From the NCBI GenBank assembly GCA_947495035.1, contig CANLXI010000004.1, positions 186,001 to 250,000 on the forward strand: DNA of 64,000 bases. Direction: 5' to 3'. The stretch comes from an uncultured Granulosicoccus sp. (GTDB taxonomy: Bacteria; Pseudomonadota; Gammaproteobacteria; Granulosicoccales; Granulosicoccaceae). Positions 1 through 7,713 of the stretch are shown piece after piece. The first letter of the stretch is position 1. Every line of letters begins with the position of its first letter. Below the pieces are notes generated by a model that saw nothing but the letters and a program-made list of their open reading frames with translations, did not search any database and had not been told where the DNA came from. The translations under genes were made by a program, and so were the position numbers.

Positions 1-183
1 TGCCTCGCTCAGCACCTTGCGGTCACCGATATGATTGCACAGGATCAGAATCAGCCGGGCATTGTAGGCTTCACTCTGTTCATCGCTCAGACCTTCGTGG
101 GCGCGCAGCAATTCATCGTAGAAGCCATCGCCGTCTGGCAGATTGGATTGCAGTTGCAGTGTCGTAGTCTCGGTATTGCTCAT
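1..183 (-). CDS. DUF2783 domain protein, cut by the left window edge
   Basis: The reverse strand reads from an ATG at 183 through 61 codons without a stop to the window edge, so the C-terminus is missing. The visible product contains LPDGDGFYDELLRAHEGLSD and then RLILILCNHIGD, which match my memory of the DUF2783 family: short acidic proteins of unknown function found next to FAD-dependent aromatic hydroxylases. It starts 4 bp after the stop of the FAD monooxygenase, so it is almost certainly the last or next-to-last gene of the homogentisate operon. A role as accessory protein to that monooxygenase is inference from synteny only. Confidence 0.75.
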   Translation of the reverse strand, partial: MSNTETTTLQLQSNLPDGDGFYDELLRAHEGLSDEQSEAYNARLILILCNHIGDRKVLSEA

Positions 184-187
184 GATG

Positions 188-1810
188 TCACCCCTTGCCA
201 ATGGCATTCCTGACGGCGGCCTGGACCCTCTCCGCATCGAATTCGCTCCAGCGTGCAACCACATGCTGGTCCGGCCGAACCAGGTAGACGCCACTGTCCT
301 GGTCACCCAGATAGCGTGTCTGCAGCTTGCCGCTTGGATCGTTGTCCGATGACAGCTTCAGCATGCGTACCTCCAGGCCGTCGACCTCGAGGGATTCCGG
401 TAGTGTCGCGTTGATACCCATGAGCACGAAATCATTGCCCAGTCTGTCCAGCAGATAACCATCATCCAGCTTGACATCGACACAGGCGGCGCCGACTCGG
501 GTCGCAGCAGGGCCATCGAGCCTGTCTTCGCCGTTCAGTGGAAAGTTGTCGTAGACGCACGGTACAGACAGTCGCCCGGAGTTGACCAGTGGGCGGGCGA
601 ATTCATGATGTTGCGCCAGTTGCAATACCGCATTGCGAAAGGTCTTGCTGGCTCTGGACTTGGGTGTCAGGAAATCTGTCGCGCGGCTGGAATTGAGAAT
701 ATTCTCGTCAGCTCCGAAAACACGTTCCTCAGAGTAACTGTCCAACAGGCTGTCGGATGCAATGCCTTTGATCACCAGGTCGAGTTTCCAGGCAAGATTG
801 TCCGTATCCTGTATGCCGGAGTTGGCACCACGCGCACCGAAAGGCGATACCTGATGCGCGCTGTCACCGGCAAACAACACAGAGCCGTGTCGAAATTTTT
901 CCATGCGACGGCACTGGAAGGTGTAGATGCTGGTCCATTCCAGTTCGTAGTCGACGCCGTCACCCAGCATGGCATCCACCCGAGCCCGGATCCGTTCCAC
1001 CTCCAGTTCCTTCTTGCGATCGATATCCCAGCCCAGCTGGAAGTCGATTCGCCAGATGTCATCGGGCTGCTTGTGCAGCAAGGCGGACTGACCGGCGTTC
1101 TTGAACGGCGGTTCGAACCAGAACCAGCGTTCGGTCGGAAAGGGCGCGCTCATCTTCACATCGGCAATCAGGAAGTTGTCCTCGAAGACCCGTCCTTCGA
1201 AACCCAGCCCCAGCATGTCCCGCACCGGTGAACGGGCACCATCACAGGCAATCAGCCAGTCGGCTTCCAGCGAGTACGGACCTTCGGGCGTATCGACGTC
1301 GAGCGAGACGAAATCGCCATGATCCTGCAGGGCCGTGACCTGATTGCAACCCCGGATATCGATGGGCGTACCGCGCTCCTGTTCGATACGGATCTGCTCG
1401 ACCAGAAACTTCTCGAAATAGGGTTGTTGCAGATTGATGAAAGCCGGATTGCGCAAGCCCTCCTCAGGCGACAGATTGAAATCGTAGATTTCCTGCTCAC
1501 CGTGGAAGACACGACCCACGTTCCAGACCACGCCCTTGTCGAGCATGCGCTGTTCGCAACCGAGTCGGTCGGTGATCTCCAGCGTACGGCGGGCGAAGCA
1601 GATGGCGCGGGAGCCCTGGCCCACACCGGCATGGTCATCGAGCACCAGTACCGGTGTGCCTTTTCGTCCCAGATCCAGAGCCATGGCCATGCCGATCGGG
1701 CCACCGCCCACGACAACCACAGGGTGGCGTTTCGGTGTGCTCGTGTCCTGATCAGCGTGACGCTGGTAGGGGTAGAGTTCGAAGGCAGTGGTGTACCTTA
1801 CGTCGACCAT
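188..1810 (-). CDS. FAD-dependent aromatic monooxygenase (MhpA/PheA-like)
   Basis: This 540-residue protein belongs to the FAD-binding group A flavoprotein monooxygenases (3-(3-hydroxyphenyl)propionate hydroxylase-like). The dinucleotide-binding motif VVVVGGGPIGMAMALDLG lies near residues 31-50. The second FAD motif, GDSAHQVSPFGARG, lies near residue 315, followed by the usual NSGIQDTDNLAWKL helix. Length is typical for the family. It is the fourth gene of the leftward hmgA operon. In that setting it probably hydroxylates a phenolic acid such as 3-hydroxyphenylacetate to feed homogentisate into the pathway, but the substrate cannot be read from sequence. The ATG start at 1810 is 54 bp after the MBL gene. 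Confidence 0.85.
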   Translation of the reverse strand: MVDVRYTTAFELYPYQRHADQDTSTPKRHPVVVVGGGPIGMAMALDLGRKGTPVLVLDDHAGVGQGSRAICFARRTLEITDRLGCEQRMLDKGVVWNVGRVFHGEQEIYDFNLSPEEGLRNPAFINLQQPYFEKFLVEQIRIEQERGTPIDIRGCNQVTALQDHGDFVSLDVDTPEGPYSLEADWLIACDGARSPVRDMLGLGFEGRVFEDNFLIADVKMSAPFPTERWFWFEPPFKNAGQSALLHKQPDDIWRIDFQLGWDIDRKKELEVERIRARVDAMLGDGVDYELEWTSIYTFQCRRMEKFRHGSVLFAGDSAHQVSPFGARGANSGIQDTDNLAWKLDLVIKGIASDSLLDSYSEERVFGADENILNSSRATDFLTPKSRASKTFRNAVLQLAQHHEFARPLVNSGRLSVPCVYDNFPLNGEDRLDGPAATRVGAACVDVKLDDGYLLDRLGNDFVLMGINATLPESLEVDGLEVRMLKLSSDNDPSGKLQTRYLGDQDSGVYLVRPDQHVVARWSEFDAERVQAAVRNAIGKG

Positions 1811-1864
1811 GGCGGTTCTCTTGATAGTGAAAACGGATCTGTTGATCAGGTAGTGGCTTGTGGA

Positions 1865-2815
1865 TCAGCCTTGCAGGTCTTCCCACATCTTCTGATCGCG
1901 CGCGGCGGTCCAGATACGTGGTGTATCGATACCGCGAGCCTCATCGTAGGCTCGTGCCACGTTGAAGGGCAGGCAGTGCTCGTAGATGGCATAGTCTGAA
2001 AATTTCGCATCACAGGCTTTACGTACTGCGTCCCACGCCTGCTTGAGCGAACCACCACGGGCAGCGACTCTGGCAGCCGGTTTCCAGGTGCTTTCCAGGA
2101 AATCGCGGGTACTGTCGATTGCAGAGTTGACCTGCTCACGACCGACCAGTGCATCTCCGCGGCCGGGTGCGATGGCATCTACATCAAAGGCAGCGATATT
2201 GTCTAGCGTCTTGCCCCAGTCCCCGAAGTGTCCATCACCGCAATAGCAGGCCGAATGGTCTTCAACGATGTCACCGGTGAACATGACGTTCTCATCCGGT
2301 ACGTGGATGACGATATCACCAGCGGTATGCGCCCGGCCCAGTTGCATGAGATCGACTCGTCGATTGCCCAGATACACCGACATGCGGCCCTTGAAGGTCT
2401 GCGTTGGCCAGGTCAGGCCCGGAATGCTCTCATGGCCCTGGAACAGGCGAGGGAAGCGACCGAACTCACTGTCCCAGTCTTCCTGGCCGCGCTCGACAAC
2501 CATGGAGCGAGCTGTCTCGGACATGATGATCTGCTCTGCATTGAATGCACTGGCGCCCAGTACACGTACGGCGTGGTAATGCGTCAGAACCACATGCGAG
2601 ATCGGCTTGTCGGTCACTTCACGCACCTTCTCGATGACCTTGCTGGCCAGACGAGGTGTGGCCTGCGCTTCCACGATCATGACGCTGTCATCACCGATGA
2701 TGACGCCGGAGTTCGGATCGCCTTCAGCGGTGAATGCCCAAAGGCCATTGCCGACTTCGGTAAAACTGATGGTCTTTTCGGTCATGTCGCCTTGCGAGGC
2801 AAATGCCTTGGCCAT
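1865..2815 (-). CDS. MBL-fold metallohydrolase-like protein with altered zinc motif
   Basis: A 316-residue metallo-beta-lactamase-fold protein. The start at 2815 is chosen because AGGAG lies at good distance upstream; an in-frame extension to 2923 would run into the preceding gene. The fold is shown by the strand-rich N-terminus, LTHYHAVRVLGAS (residues 78-89), GRAHTAGD (161-167) and MFTGDIV (178-184). The canonical zinc motif HxHxDH is HYHAVR here: the first two histidines (H79, H81) remain, but the Asp-His pair is replaced by Val-Arg. H163 and D182 are present. It lies between fahA and the FAD monooxygenase, so it probably acts in aromatic acid degradation, perhaps as a thioesterase or lactonase. 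Substrate unknown. Confidence 0.8.
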   Translation of the reverse strand: MAKAFASQGDMTEKTISFTEVGNGLWAFTAEGDPNSGVIIGDDSVMIVEAQATPRLASKVIEKVREVTDKPISHVVLTHYHAVRVLGASAFNAEQIIMSETARSMVVERGQEDWDSEFGRFPRLFQGHESIPGLTWPTQTFKGRMSVYLGNRRVDLMQLGRAHTAGDIVIHVPDENVMFTGDIVEDHSACYCGDGHFGDWGKTLDNIAAFDVDAIAPGRGDALVGREQVNSAIDSTRDFLESTWKPAARVAARGGSLKQAWDAVRKACDAKFSDYAIYEHCLPFNVARAYDEARGIDTPRIWTAARDQKMWEDLQG

Positions 2816-2849
2816 GGTAATTCTCCTGAATGGGTTTGGATTGTGTGAA

Positions 2850-4106
2850 TCAGCGGGCGTAAGGGTCGTCGAGTGCAGGCACCAGGGTGCCGGCGCAATC
2901 GCCAAAGCCGATTCGAAAGCCATCGCCCTGGGCGTGACCGTGCAATGTCAATGTATCGCCGTCTTCGAGAAACGAACGCGTCTCACCGCTGTCCAGTGTC
3001 AAGGGTTCCTTGCCACCCCAGCTCAGTTCCAGCAGGGATCCGCGCATGCTCGTCTCCGGGCCGGAAATGGTTCCCGAACCCAACAGGTCGCCGGTTCGCA
3101 TCGGGCAGCCCGAGGTGGAGTGATGTGCCAGTTGCTGCGCGGCGGAGTAGTACATTTCACGATAGTTGGTACTGGCGATCGTGGTGGCGGGCTTGTCTTG
3201 TGGCGCCAGCGTCACCGTCAGATCGATGTCATACAGCATCGGTCCGGTGTCTTTCAGGTGAGGCAGGAGTTCGAATTCGCGCTCGGGTGTGCTGACACGA
3301 AACGCTTCCAGCGCCGCTGATGTGACGATCCATGGGCTGATGGTTGTGGCCGTCGCCTTTGCCTGGAACGGCCCCAGTGGCTGATACTCCCACGCCTGGA
3401 TATCACGCGCCGACCAGTCATTCAGCAGCACATAGCCGAAAATCATGGCATCGGCTTCATCCACGCTGACAGGGCCATTGGACGCCGAGCCGACGATGGC
3501 GCCCATTTCCAGTTCCAGGTCGAATCGACGTGAGGGCATGAAGGCGGGCAGTTCCTGATCAGGCCCCTTCAACTGGCCCCAGGGGCGCCGAACGTCCGTA
3601 CCGGAAACGACCACGGAAGAGGCTCGGCCGTTGTAGCCGATGGGGATGTGCAACCAGTTGGGTGGCAAGGCATTTTCGGCGCCGCGAAACATCGTGCCTA
3701 CATTGGTCGCGTGGTGTCTGCCGGCGTAGAAGTCGGTGAACTCGGTTACCGTGAACGGCATGTGCATCTGTGCATCCGCCAGAGGGTAGAGGTGTTCCTG
3801 CAATCGATCCTGTTCTGCTGACCCTTCGCTCAGCAGCGCTGTCAGGCGTTCACGAAACAGTGCCCAGCTATCCTTGCCCAGCGCCATCAGAGGGTTCCAG
3901 CAAGCGTCCTGGCATAGCGGTGAATCGCCGATACTCAGAAGCCCTTGTGACTCTACGGCGGCGACATCGAGCACATGCTCGCCAATGGCGACACCACAGC
4001 GGGGTGCCTCATTGCCGATCGAAAACACCCCATAGGGCAGGTTGTTCAAAGGGAAGTCGGTGGAGGCACTATTGGCCGAATCCACCCAGCTCTTCAGATA
4101 GCTCAT
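2850..4106 (-). CDS. fahA: Fumarylacetoacetase
   Basis: A 418-residue enzyme that hydrolyses fumarylacetoacetate to fumarate and acetoacetate, the last step of the homogentisate pathway. Recognisable blocks are FTDFYAGRHHATNVGTMFRG, the metal-ligand segment DLELEMGAIVG, and LNDWSARDIQAWEYQPLG followed by FQAK, which together carry the acidic metal ligands and catalytic lysine of the FAH family. Length is normal for full-length bacterial and eukaryotic FAH. The ATG at 4106 has AGGA upstream; longer in-frame starts would enter hmgA. It is the second gene of the operon, 43 bp after hmgA. Confidence 0.95.
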   Translation of the reverse strand: MSYLKSWVDSANSASTDFPLNNLPYGVFSIGNEAPRCGVAIGEHVLDVAAVESQGLLSIGDSPLCQDACWNPLMALGKDSWALFRERLTALLSEGSAEQDRLQEHLYPLADAQMHMPFTVTEFTDFYAGRHHATNVGTMFRGAENALPPNWLHIPIGYNGRASSVVVSGTDVRRPWGQLKGPDQELPAFMPSRRFDLELEMGAIVGSASNGPVSVDEADAMIFGYVLLNDWSARDIQAWEYQPLGPFQAKATATTISPWIVTSAALEAFRVSTPEREFELLPHLKDTGPMLYDIDLTVTLAPQDKPATTIASTNYREMYYSAAQQLAHHSTSGCPMRTGDLLGSGTISGPETSMRGSLLELSWGGKEPLTLDSGETRSFLEDGDTLTLHGHAQGDGFRIGFGDCAGTLVPALDDPYAR

Positions 4107-4149
4107 AGGTTTTCCTGTTGACTGATTGACTGTGGTGCCGGCCATACTC

Positions 4150-5466
4150 TCACTTGAGGCCCGGTGTACCATCGAATTTTTTCTCGATGCTGTCCCAGCA
4201 GTCGATGTAATTGTCCTGCAGCGGCGCTTCGGTGGCTGCAAAGGCGGTAAGGTGCTGAGGAAAGCGGGTCTCGAACATGAAGGACATGGTGTTGTCCAGT
4301 TTCTCCGGTTGCAGTTCCGCCGTGGAGGCCTTTTCGAAGGCTTCCTGATCGGGGCCGTGTGGCAGCATCATGTTGTGCAGGCTGATACCGCCTGGCGCGA
4401 AACCCTGAGGTTTGGCGTCGTATTCGCCATAGATATTGCCCATCAGTTCGGACATGACGTTCTTGTGATACCACGGTGGCCGGAAGGTATCTTCCATGGT
4501 CATCCAGCGTTCGCGGAACAGTACGAAGTCGATATTGGCGGTGCCCGGTACACCGGAGGGGGCCGTGAGAACCGTGAAGATGGATGGGTCGGGGTGATCG
4601 AAAAGAATGGAACCGACGGGGCAATAGGTACGCAGATCATACTTGACCGGTGCATAGTTGCCATGCCAGGCCACCACATCCAGCGGGCTGTGTCCGATTG
4701 GCGTGCGATGGAACTGCCCGCACCACTTGATGGTGACAGTCGATGGCACTTCGCGATCTTCATAAGCCGCCACGGGGGTTTTGAAGTCGCGCCGGTTTGC
4801 CATGCAATTGGCACCGATGGGCCCCCGACCGGGTAACTCGAACTTCTGCCCGTAGTTCTCGCAGACGAAGCCGCGAGCGGGACCACTGATCAGTTCCACA
4901 CGATAGACAAGGCCCCGAGGAATGATGGCGATTTCCTTCGGTGCCAGATCGATGATACCGAGTTCCGTACACAGGCGCAGCTCACCTTCCTGCGGTACGA
5001 TCAGCATTTCGCTGTCGGCCGAGTAGAAGTACTCATCGACCATCGATTGGTTGACCAGGTAGACGTGCGTCGCCATCCCCACCTGGGTATTGACATCGCC
5101 AGCCGTGGTCATGGTACGCATGCCCGTCAACCAGTTCAGATCCTCGGTGGTATGTGGAATCGGATCCCAGCGATACTGGCCGAGACTGACGATCTCCGGA
5201 TCAATCCGCGGGGCTGATTGCCAGTATGGCAGGTCGATCTTCTCGTAGCGCGCCGAGTGCTTGACCGAAGGGCGTATGCGATAGCACCAGGTACGCTCGT
5301 TCTGGTGGCTGGGGGCGGTAAAGGCTGTGCCACTGAGCTGTTCGCCGTAGAGGCCGTAGTTACAGCGCTGCGGACTGTTGCGGCCTTGAGGCAAGGCATC
5401 GGGCAGCGCTTCGGTTTCGAAATCGTTCCCGAAACCAGGCATGTAGTGAAGTTGAGTGTCTGACAC
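4150..5466 (-). CDS. hmgA: Homogentisate 1,2-dioxygenase
   Basis: This enzyme opens the ring of homogentisate to maleylacetoacetate using Fe(II) and O2. The conserved N-terminal block [17 protein letters not shown] is followed by [20 protein letters not shown]. The iron-ligand region contains [20 protein letters not shown] and [10 protein letters not shown] place the start at a GTG at 5466, which gives 438 residues, normal for HmgA, with GGAG 10 nt upstream. An in-frame ATG at 5568 would add 34 residues, but it lies inside the repressor operator and upstream of the predicted transcription start near 5540, so it cannot be used from that promoter. First gene of the operon; fahA follows. Confidence 0.95.
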   Translation of the reverse strand: MSDTQLHYMPGFGNDFETEALPDALPQGRNSPQRCNYGLYGEQLSGTAFTAPSHQNERTWCYRIRPSVKHSARYEKIDLPYWQSAPRIDPEIVSLGQYRWDPIPHTTEDLNWLTGMRTMTTAGDVNTQVGMATHVYLVNQSMVDEYFYSADSEMLIVPQEGELRLCTELGIIDLAPKEIAIIPRGLVYRVELISGPARGFVCENYGQKFELPGRGPIGANCMANRRDFKTPVAAYEDREVPSTVTIKWCGQFHRTPIGHSPLDVVAWHGNYAPVKYDLRTYCPVGSILFDHPDPSIFTVLTAPSGVPGTANIDFVLFRERWMTMEDTFRPPWYHKNVMSELMGNIYGEYDAKPQGFAPGGISLHNMMLPHGPDQEAFEKASTAELQPEKLDNTMSFMFETRFPQHLTAFAATEAPLQDNYIDCWDSIEKKFDGTPGLK

Positions 5467-5546
5467 GATGTGGAGGCTCCGCAATTCAGATGGCTCGATG
5501 GGGGGAGGGATCGGCCTTGGAGAGGCGTCGATCTCACTTGGTGTAG

Positions 5547-5575
5547 AATTTAACGGTTGCAGTTGCAACTGTCAA
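5547..5575 (-). promoter_or_regulatory. Promoter of the hmgA operon with embedded operator
   Basis: Read on the reverse strand there is a perfect -35 box TTGACA (5575-5570), a 17-nt spacer and a -10-like TAAATT (5552-5547). The spacer is almost filled by the operator GTTGCAACTGCAAC (5569-5556). Transcription would start near 5540 and run toward hmgA. A repressor bound here would block RNA polymerase directly. The layout is repeated upstream of the TRAP operon. Confidence 0.7.
5556..5569. promoter_or_regulatory. Operator 1, GTTGC-N4-GCAAC
   Basis: The 14-bp inverted repeat GTTGCAGTTGCAAC has five-base arms that match exactly. It lies between the -35 and -10 of the leftward hmgA promoter. Two further copies with identical arms occur at 5580-5593 and 6115-6128. 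The likely ligand is the MarR-type regulator encoded at 5613. Confidence 0.7.
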
Positions 5576-5579
5576 GAAA

Positions 5580-5593
5580 GTTGCGAATGCAAC
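5580..5593. promoter_or_regulatory. Operator 2, GTTGC-N4-GCAAC
   Basis: GTTGCGAATGCAAC has the same arms as operator 1 and is 24 bp away centre to centre. It ends 19 bp before the ATG of the MarR-family gene, a good position for autorepression. Confidence 0.65.
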
Positions 5594-5612
5594 TATTAAA
5601 TATTGGAGATGC

Positions 5613-6092
5613 ATGGAATTGATGACTGATCTGGAACTGTCGAAATTCATCCCTTTTCGCCTCAATCGCCTGGCCGCGGAAGTCAGTCACAAACTGGCCG
5701 AGGTCTATACCGATCGTTTTGGTATCGATATCGTCGAATGGCGCATTCTGGTGACTCTGGCTGCGTTGAAATCGCGGGAGTCATGCAGTGCACAACATAT
5801 AGTGCAGAGCACACGTACTCACAAATCGCGTATCAGTCGTGGTGTGAACCGCATGATCGAGCTGAATTACGTGACTCGCACCGAAAGCCGGCATGATCGA
5901 CGTGAGGCAAAGTTGCGGCTGACAGCCAAGGGGCGAGCTCTGCATGGCAAGGTGGCACCGGTGGTTCTGGAACAGGAACGCAATATCGTGTCCTGCCTGA
6001 ACGAGCAGGAATTGCAGGCCTTTTTGCAGGCACTGGACAGGCTCGAGCAGTCAATGGGACTGGTTGGGCAGAATGAAGAACAGCGGGAGTAG
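5613..6092 (+). CDS. MarR-family transcriptional regulator of the homogentisate genes
   Basis: A 159-residue winged-helix protein. The N-terminal helices (FRLNRLAAEVSHKLAEVYT) form the dimer interface. The middle carries the recognition helix and wing (residues about 65-100, including THKSRISRGVNRMIE and the wing TRTESRHDRREAKLRLT), typical of MarR and HpcR/HpaR-like regulators. It is transcribed divergently from hmgA and is flanked on both sides by the same palindrome (5556, 5580 and 6115). This strongly suggests it represses hmgA-fahA, itself and the TRAP transporter, with homogentisate or a related phenolic acid as inducer. The inducer is inference. GGAG precedes the ATG at a spacing of 6-7 nt. 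Confidence 0.9.
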   Translation: MELMTDLELSKFIPFRLNRLAAEVSHKLAEVYTDRFGIDIVEWRILVTLAALKSRESCSAQHIVQSTRTHKSRISRGVNRMIELNYVTRTESRHDRREAKLRLTAKGRALHGKVAPVVLEQERNIVSCLNEQELQAFLQALDRLEQSMGLVGQNEEQRE

Positions 6093-6108
6093 GCTCTGTC
6101 AGGATTTC

Positions 6109-6137
6109 TTGACAGTTGCACGTGCAACGGATATTGT
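6109..6137 (+). promoter_or_regulatory. Promoter of the TRAP operon with embedded operator
   Basis: TTGACA (6109-6114), a 17-nt spacer and TATTGT (6132-6137) form a sigma70-like promoter. The spacer contains the operator at 6115-6128. The arrangement copies the hmgA promoter, so both transcription units should respond to the same repressor. The start codon of dctP is at 6209, leaving a leader of about 65 nt. Confidence 0.7.
6115..6128. promoter_or_regulatory. Operator 3, perfect palindrome GTTGCACGTGCAAC
   Basis: This copy is a perfect 14-bp palindrome, while operators 1 and 2 match only in their five-base arms. It is probably the highest-affinity site of the three. It lies 22 bp after the stop codon of the MarR gene and inside the promoter of the TRAP transporter genes. 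Confidence 0.7.
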
Positions 6138-6208
6138 CGCCAGCCAGCCCACGTTTGCGGGCGGATCGGCATCGCGTTGATGCCTATTGTCACCACTGGA
6201 GATTTCTG

Positions 6209-7264
6209 ATGACTGGATTGAACAGGCTCACCACGCTGGGAGCCATGCTGGGTACTACTGGCGGGGCCGTTATGGCAGGATTGTTCGCTGCCTCTCTCTC
6301 AGGCTCGCTCAAGGCTGATACGGATCTGGTCTTGTCCAGCTGGTTGCCGCCACGCCACCCCGTTGTACTGAACGCCATCAAACCCTGGGCGAAAGAGATA
6401 GAAGAAGTCACCGAAGGTCGCGTCAGTGTTCGCGTGCTGGGCAAGCCTCTGGGCAGTCCACCTGCACATTTCGATATGGCGCGCGATGACGTTGCCGACA
6501 TTACCTACGGCTTGCACAGTTTCAGTCAGGATGATCGCTTTACCAAGGCTGAAGTGGGACAGTTTTCCTTTCTGGGCGACGATGCCATCGAAACATCCAA
6601 GGCATTCTATACGGTCTATACGGAAGACCTGGACGCCGAGAAGGACCATGAAGGCACGAAACTGCTGGGCTTGTTTGTCCATGGACCCGGGTTGTTTCAC
6701 AACAACCAGCGCAAGATCGAGACACCTGAAGACTTTGCCGGTCTGAAGATTCGTGTGCCGGGTGGCTATGTGGCAAGCCTGATGGATTCCCTGGGTGCCA
6801 CGCCCTTGTTCATGTCGTCGACTGAAGTCTATGAAAAGCTGTCTCGCGGTGTGATTGACGGCGCAACGTTCACCTATGAAGCTCTGACGGCATTCAACCT
6901 GACCGATGACGTGAAATTCTCCATGACGGTTCCCGGTGGCATCTACAATACCAGCTGGTTTCTGGTCATGAATCAGGGCAAGTGGGACTCCATCAGTGCT
7001 GAAGATCAGGCGGCCATCGAGTCCATCTCCGGTCTGGCCTTTGCCGAGCGAGTCGGGCAGGCATGGATCGATGCCGATTCTGCTGCTGTCGCCGAGATCG
7101 AAGAGGCCGGTATCAGCCTGGATGCGGCACCCGAGTCTGTTCTTGAAGCCTTGAAGGCTTCTGCCGGTGCGCTGGAAAATGACTGGGCTGATTCACTGCC
7201 GGAGGGGTATGACGGTGCTGCCGCCATTGCTCGCCTGCGTGAAATCACTGGCGTTGATCAATGA
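6209..7264 (+). CDS. dctP: TRAP transporter substrate-binding protein (DctP type)
   Basis: A 351-residue periplasmic binding protein. An N-terminal signal peptide ends near residue 38 (about SGSLKA). Family features include PPRHPVVLNAIKPWAKEIEE, LFVHGPGLFHNN and, near the middle, ETPEDFAGLKIRVPGG, the conserved DctP segment that contacts the carboxylate. The ATG at 6209 with GGAG upstream is preferred to longer frames. It overlaps the small permease gene by 4 bp. Promoter context suggests the ligand is an aromatic acid of the homogentisate pathway; the sequence itself shows only that an organic acid is likely. Confidence 0.92.
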   Translation: MTGLNRLTTLGAMLGTTGGAVMAGLFAASLSGSLKADTDLVLSSWLPPRHPVVLNAIKPWAKEIEEVTEGRVSVRVLGKPLGSPPAHFDMARDDVADITYGLHSFSQDDRFTKAEVGQFSFLGDDAIETSKAFYTVYTEDLDAEKDHEGTKLLGLFVHGPGLFHNNQRKIETPEDFAGLKIRVPGGYVASLMDSLGATPLFMSSTEVYEKLSRGVIDGATFTYEALTAFNLTDDVKFSMTVPGGIYNTSWFLVMNQGKWDSISAEDQAAIESISGLAFAERVGQAWIDADSAAVAEIEEAGISLDAAPESVLEALKASAGALENDWADSLPEGYDGAAAIARLREITGVDQ

Positions 7265-7713
7265 TCGAACGAGTGTCTGCCATTGCACTGGAGCTTGTCT
7301 CCGGTGCGTTGCTGATCAGTCTGATGATGGTGACCGGCATTGATGTCATCGGGCGTTATCTGCTCGACAAGCCGCTGACCGGTGCCTTCGAGCTGACCGA
7401 AATGTTGCTGGGTGCATTGGTATTTGCGTCTCTGCCACTGGTCAGTCGTGCCGGTGGGCATGTGGATGTCGACATGCTGGTGAACAGCATTCCGCCCCGT
7501 GTCAGGCACGTACTGAATATTCTGGTGGGTATGCTTTCGGCTGCCGTGCTGCTGTTCTTCGCCTGGCGCCTCTGGATTCTCGGTATCCGGCAGTTTGCCG
7601 ATGGGGCCCATTCCGAATCGCTCGGCGTGCCTTTCGGCCTGTTTGCCATGTTCGGGGCGTTTACCTGCATTCTGGCAGCCATATTCGGTTTGTTGAGAGA
7701 ATATCGCCAATGA
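7261..7713 (+). CDS. dctQ: TRAP transporter small permease (DctQ type)
   Basis: A 150-residue membrane protein with four predicted helices, the standard size and topology of TRAP Q subunits. The segment VTGIDVIGRYLLDKPLTGAF is a characteristic DctQ signature after helix 1. The start overlaps the dctP stop (ATGA) and the stop overlaps the dctM start, so the three subunits are translationally coupled. It forms the membrane complex with the large permease. Confidence 0.9.
   Translation: MIERVSAIALELVSGALLISLMMVTGIDVIGRYLLDKPLTGAFELTEMLLGALVFASLPLVSRAGGHVDVDMLVNSIPPRVRHVLNILVGMLSAAVLLFFAWRLWILGIRQFADGAHSESLGVPFGLFAMFGAFTCILAAIFGLLREYRQ

Noticed and set aside
605..1231. Forward-strand 208-codon frame inside the FAD monooxygenase region
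   Set aside because: It lies antisense to clear flavoprotein motifs and encodes no recognisable sequence.
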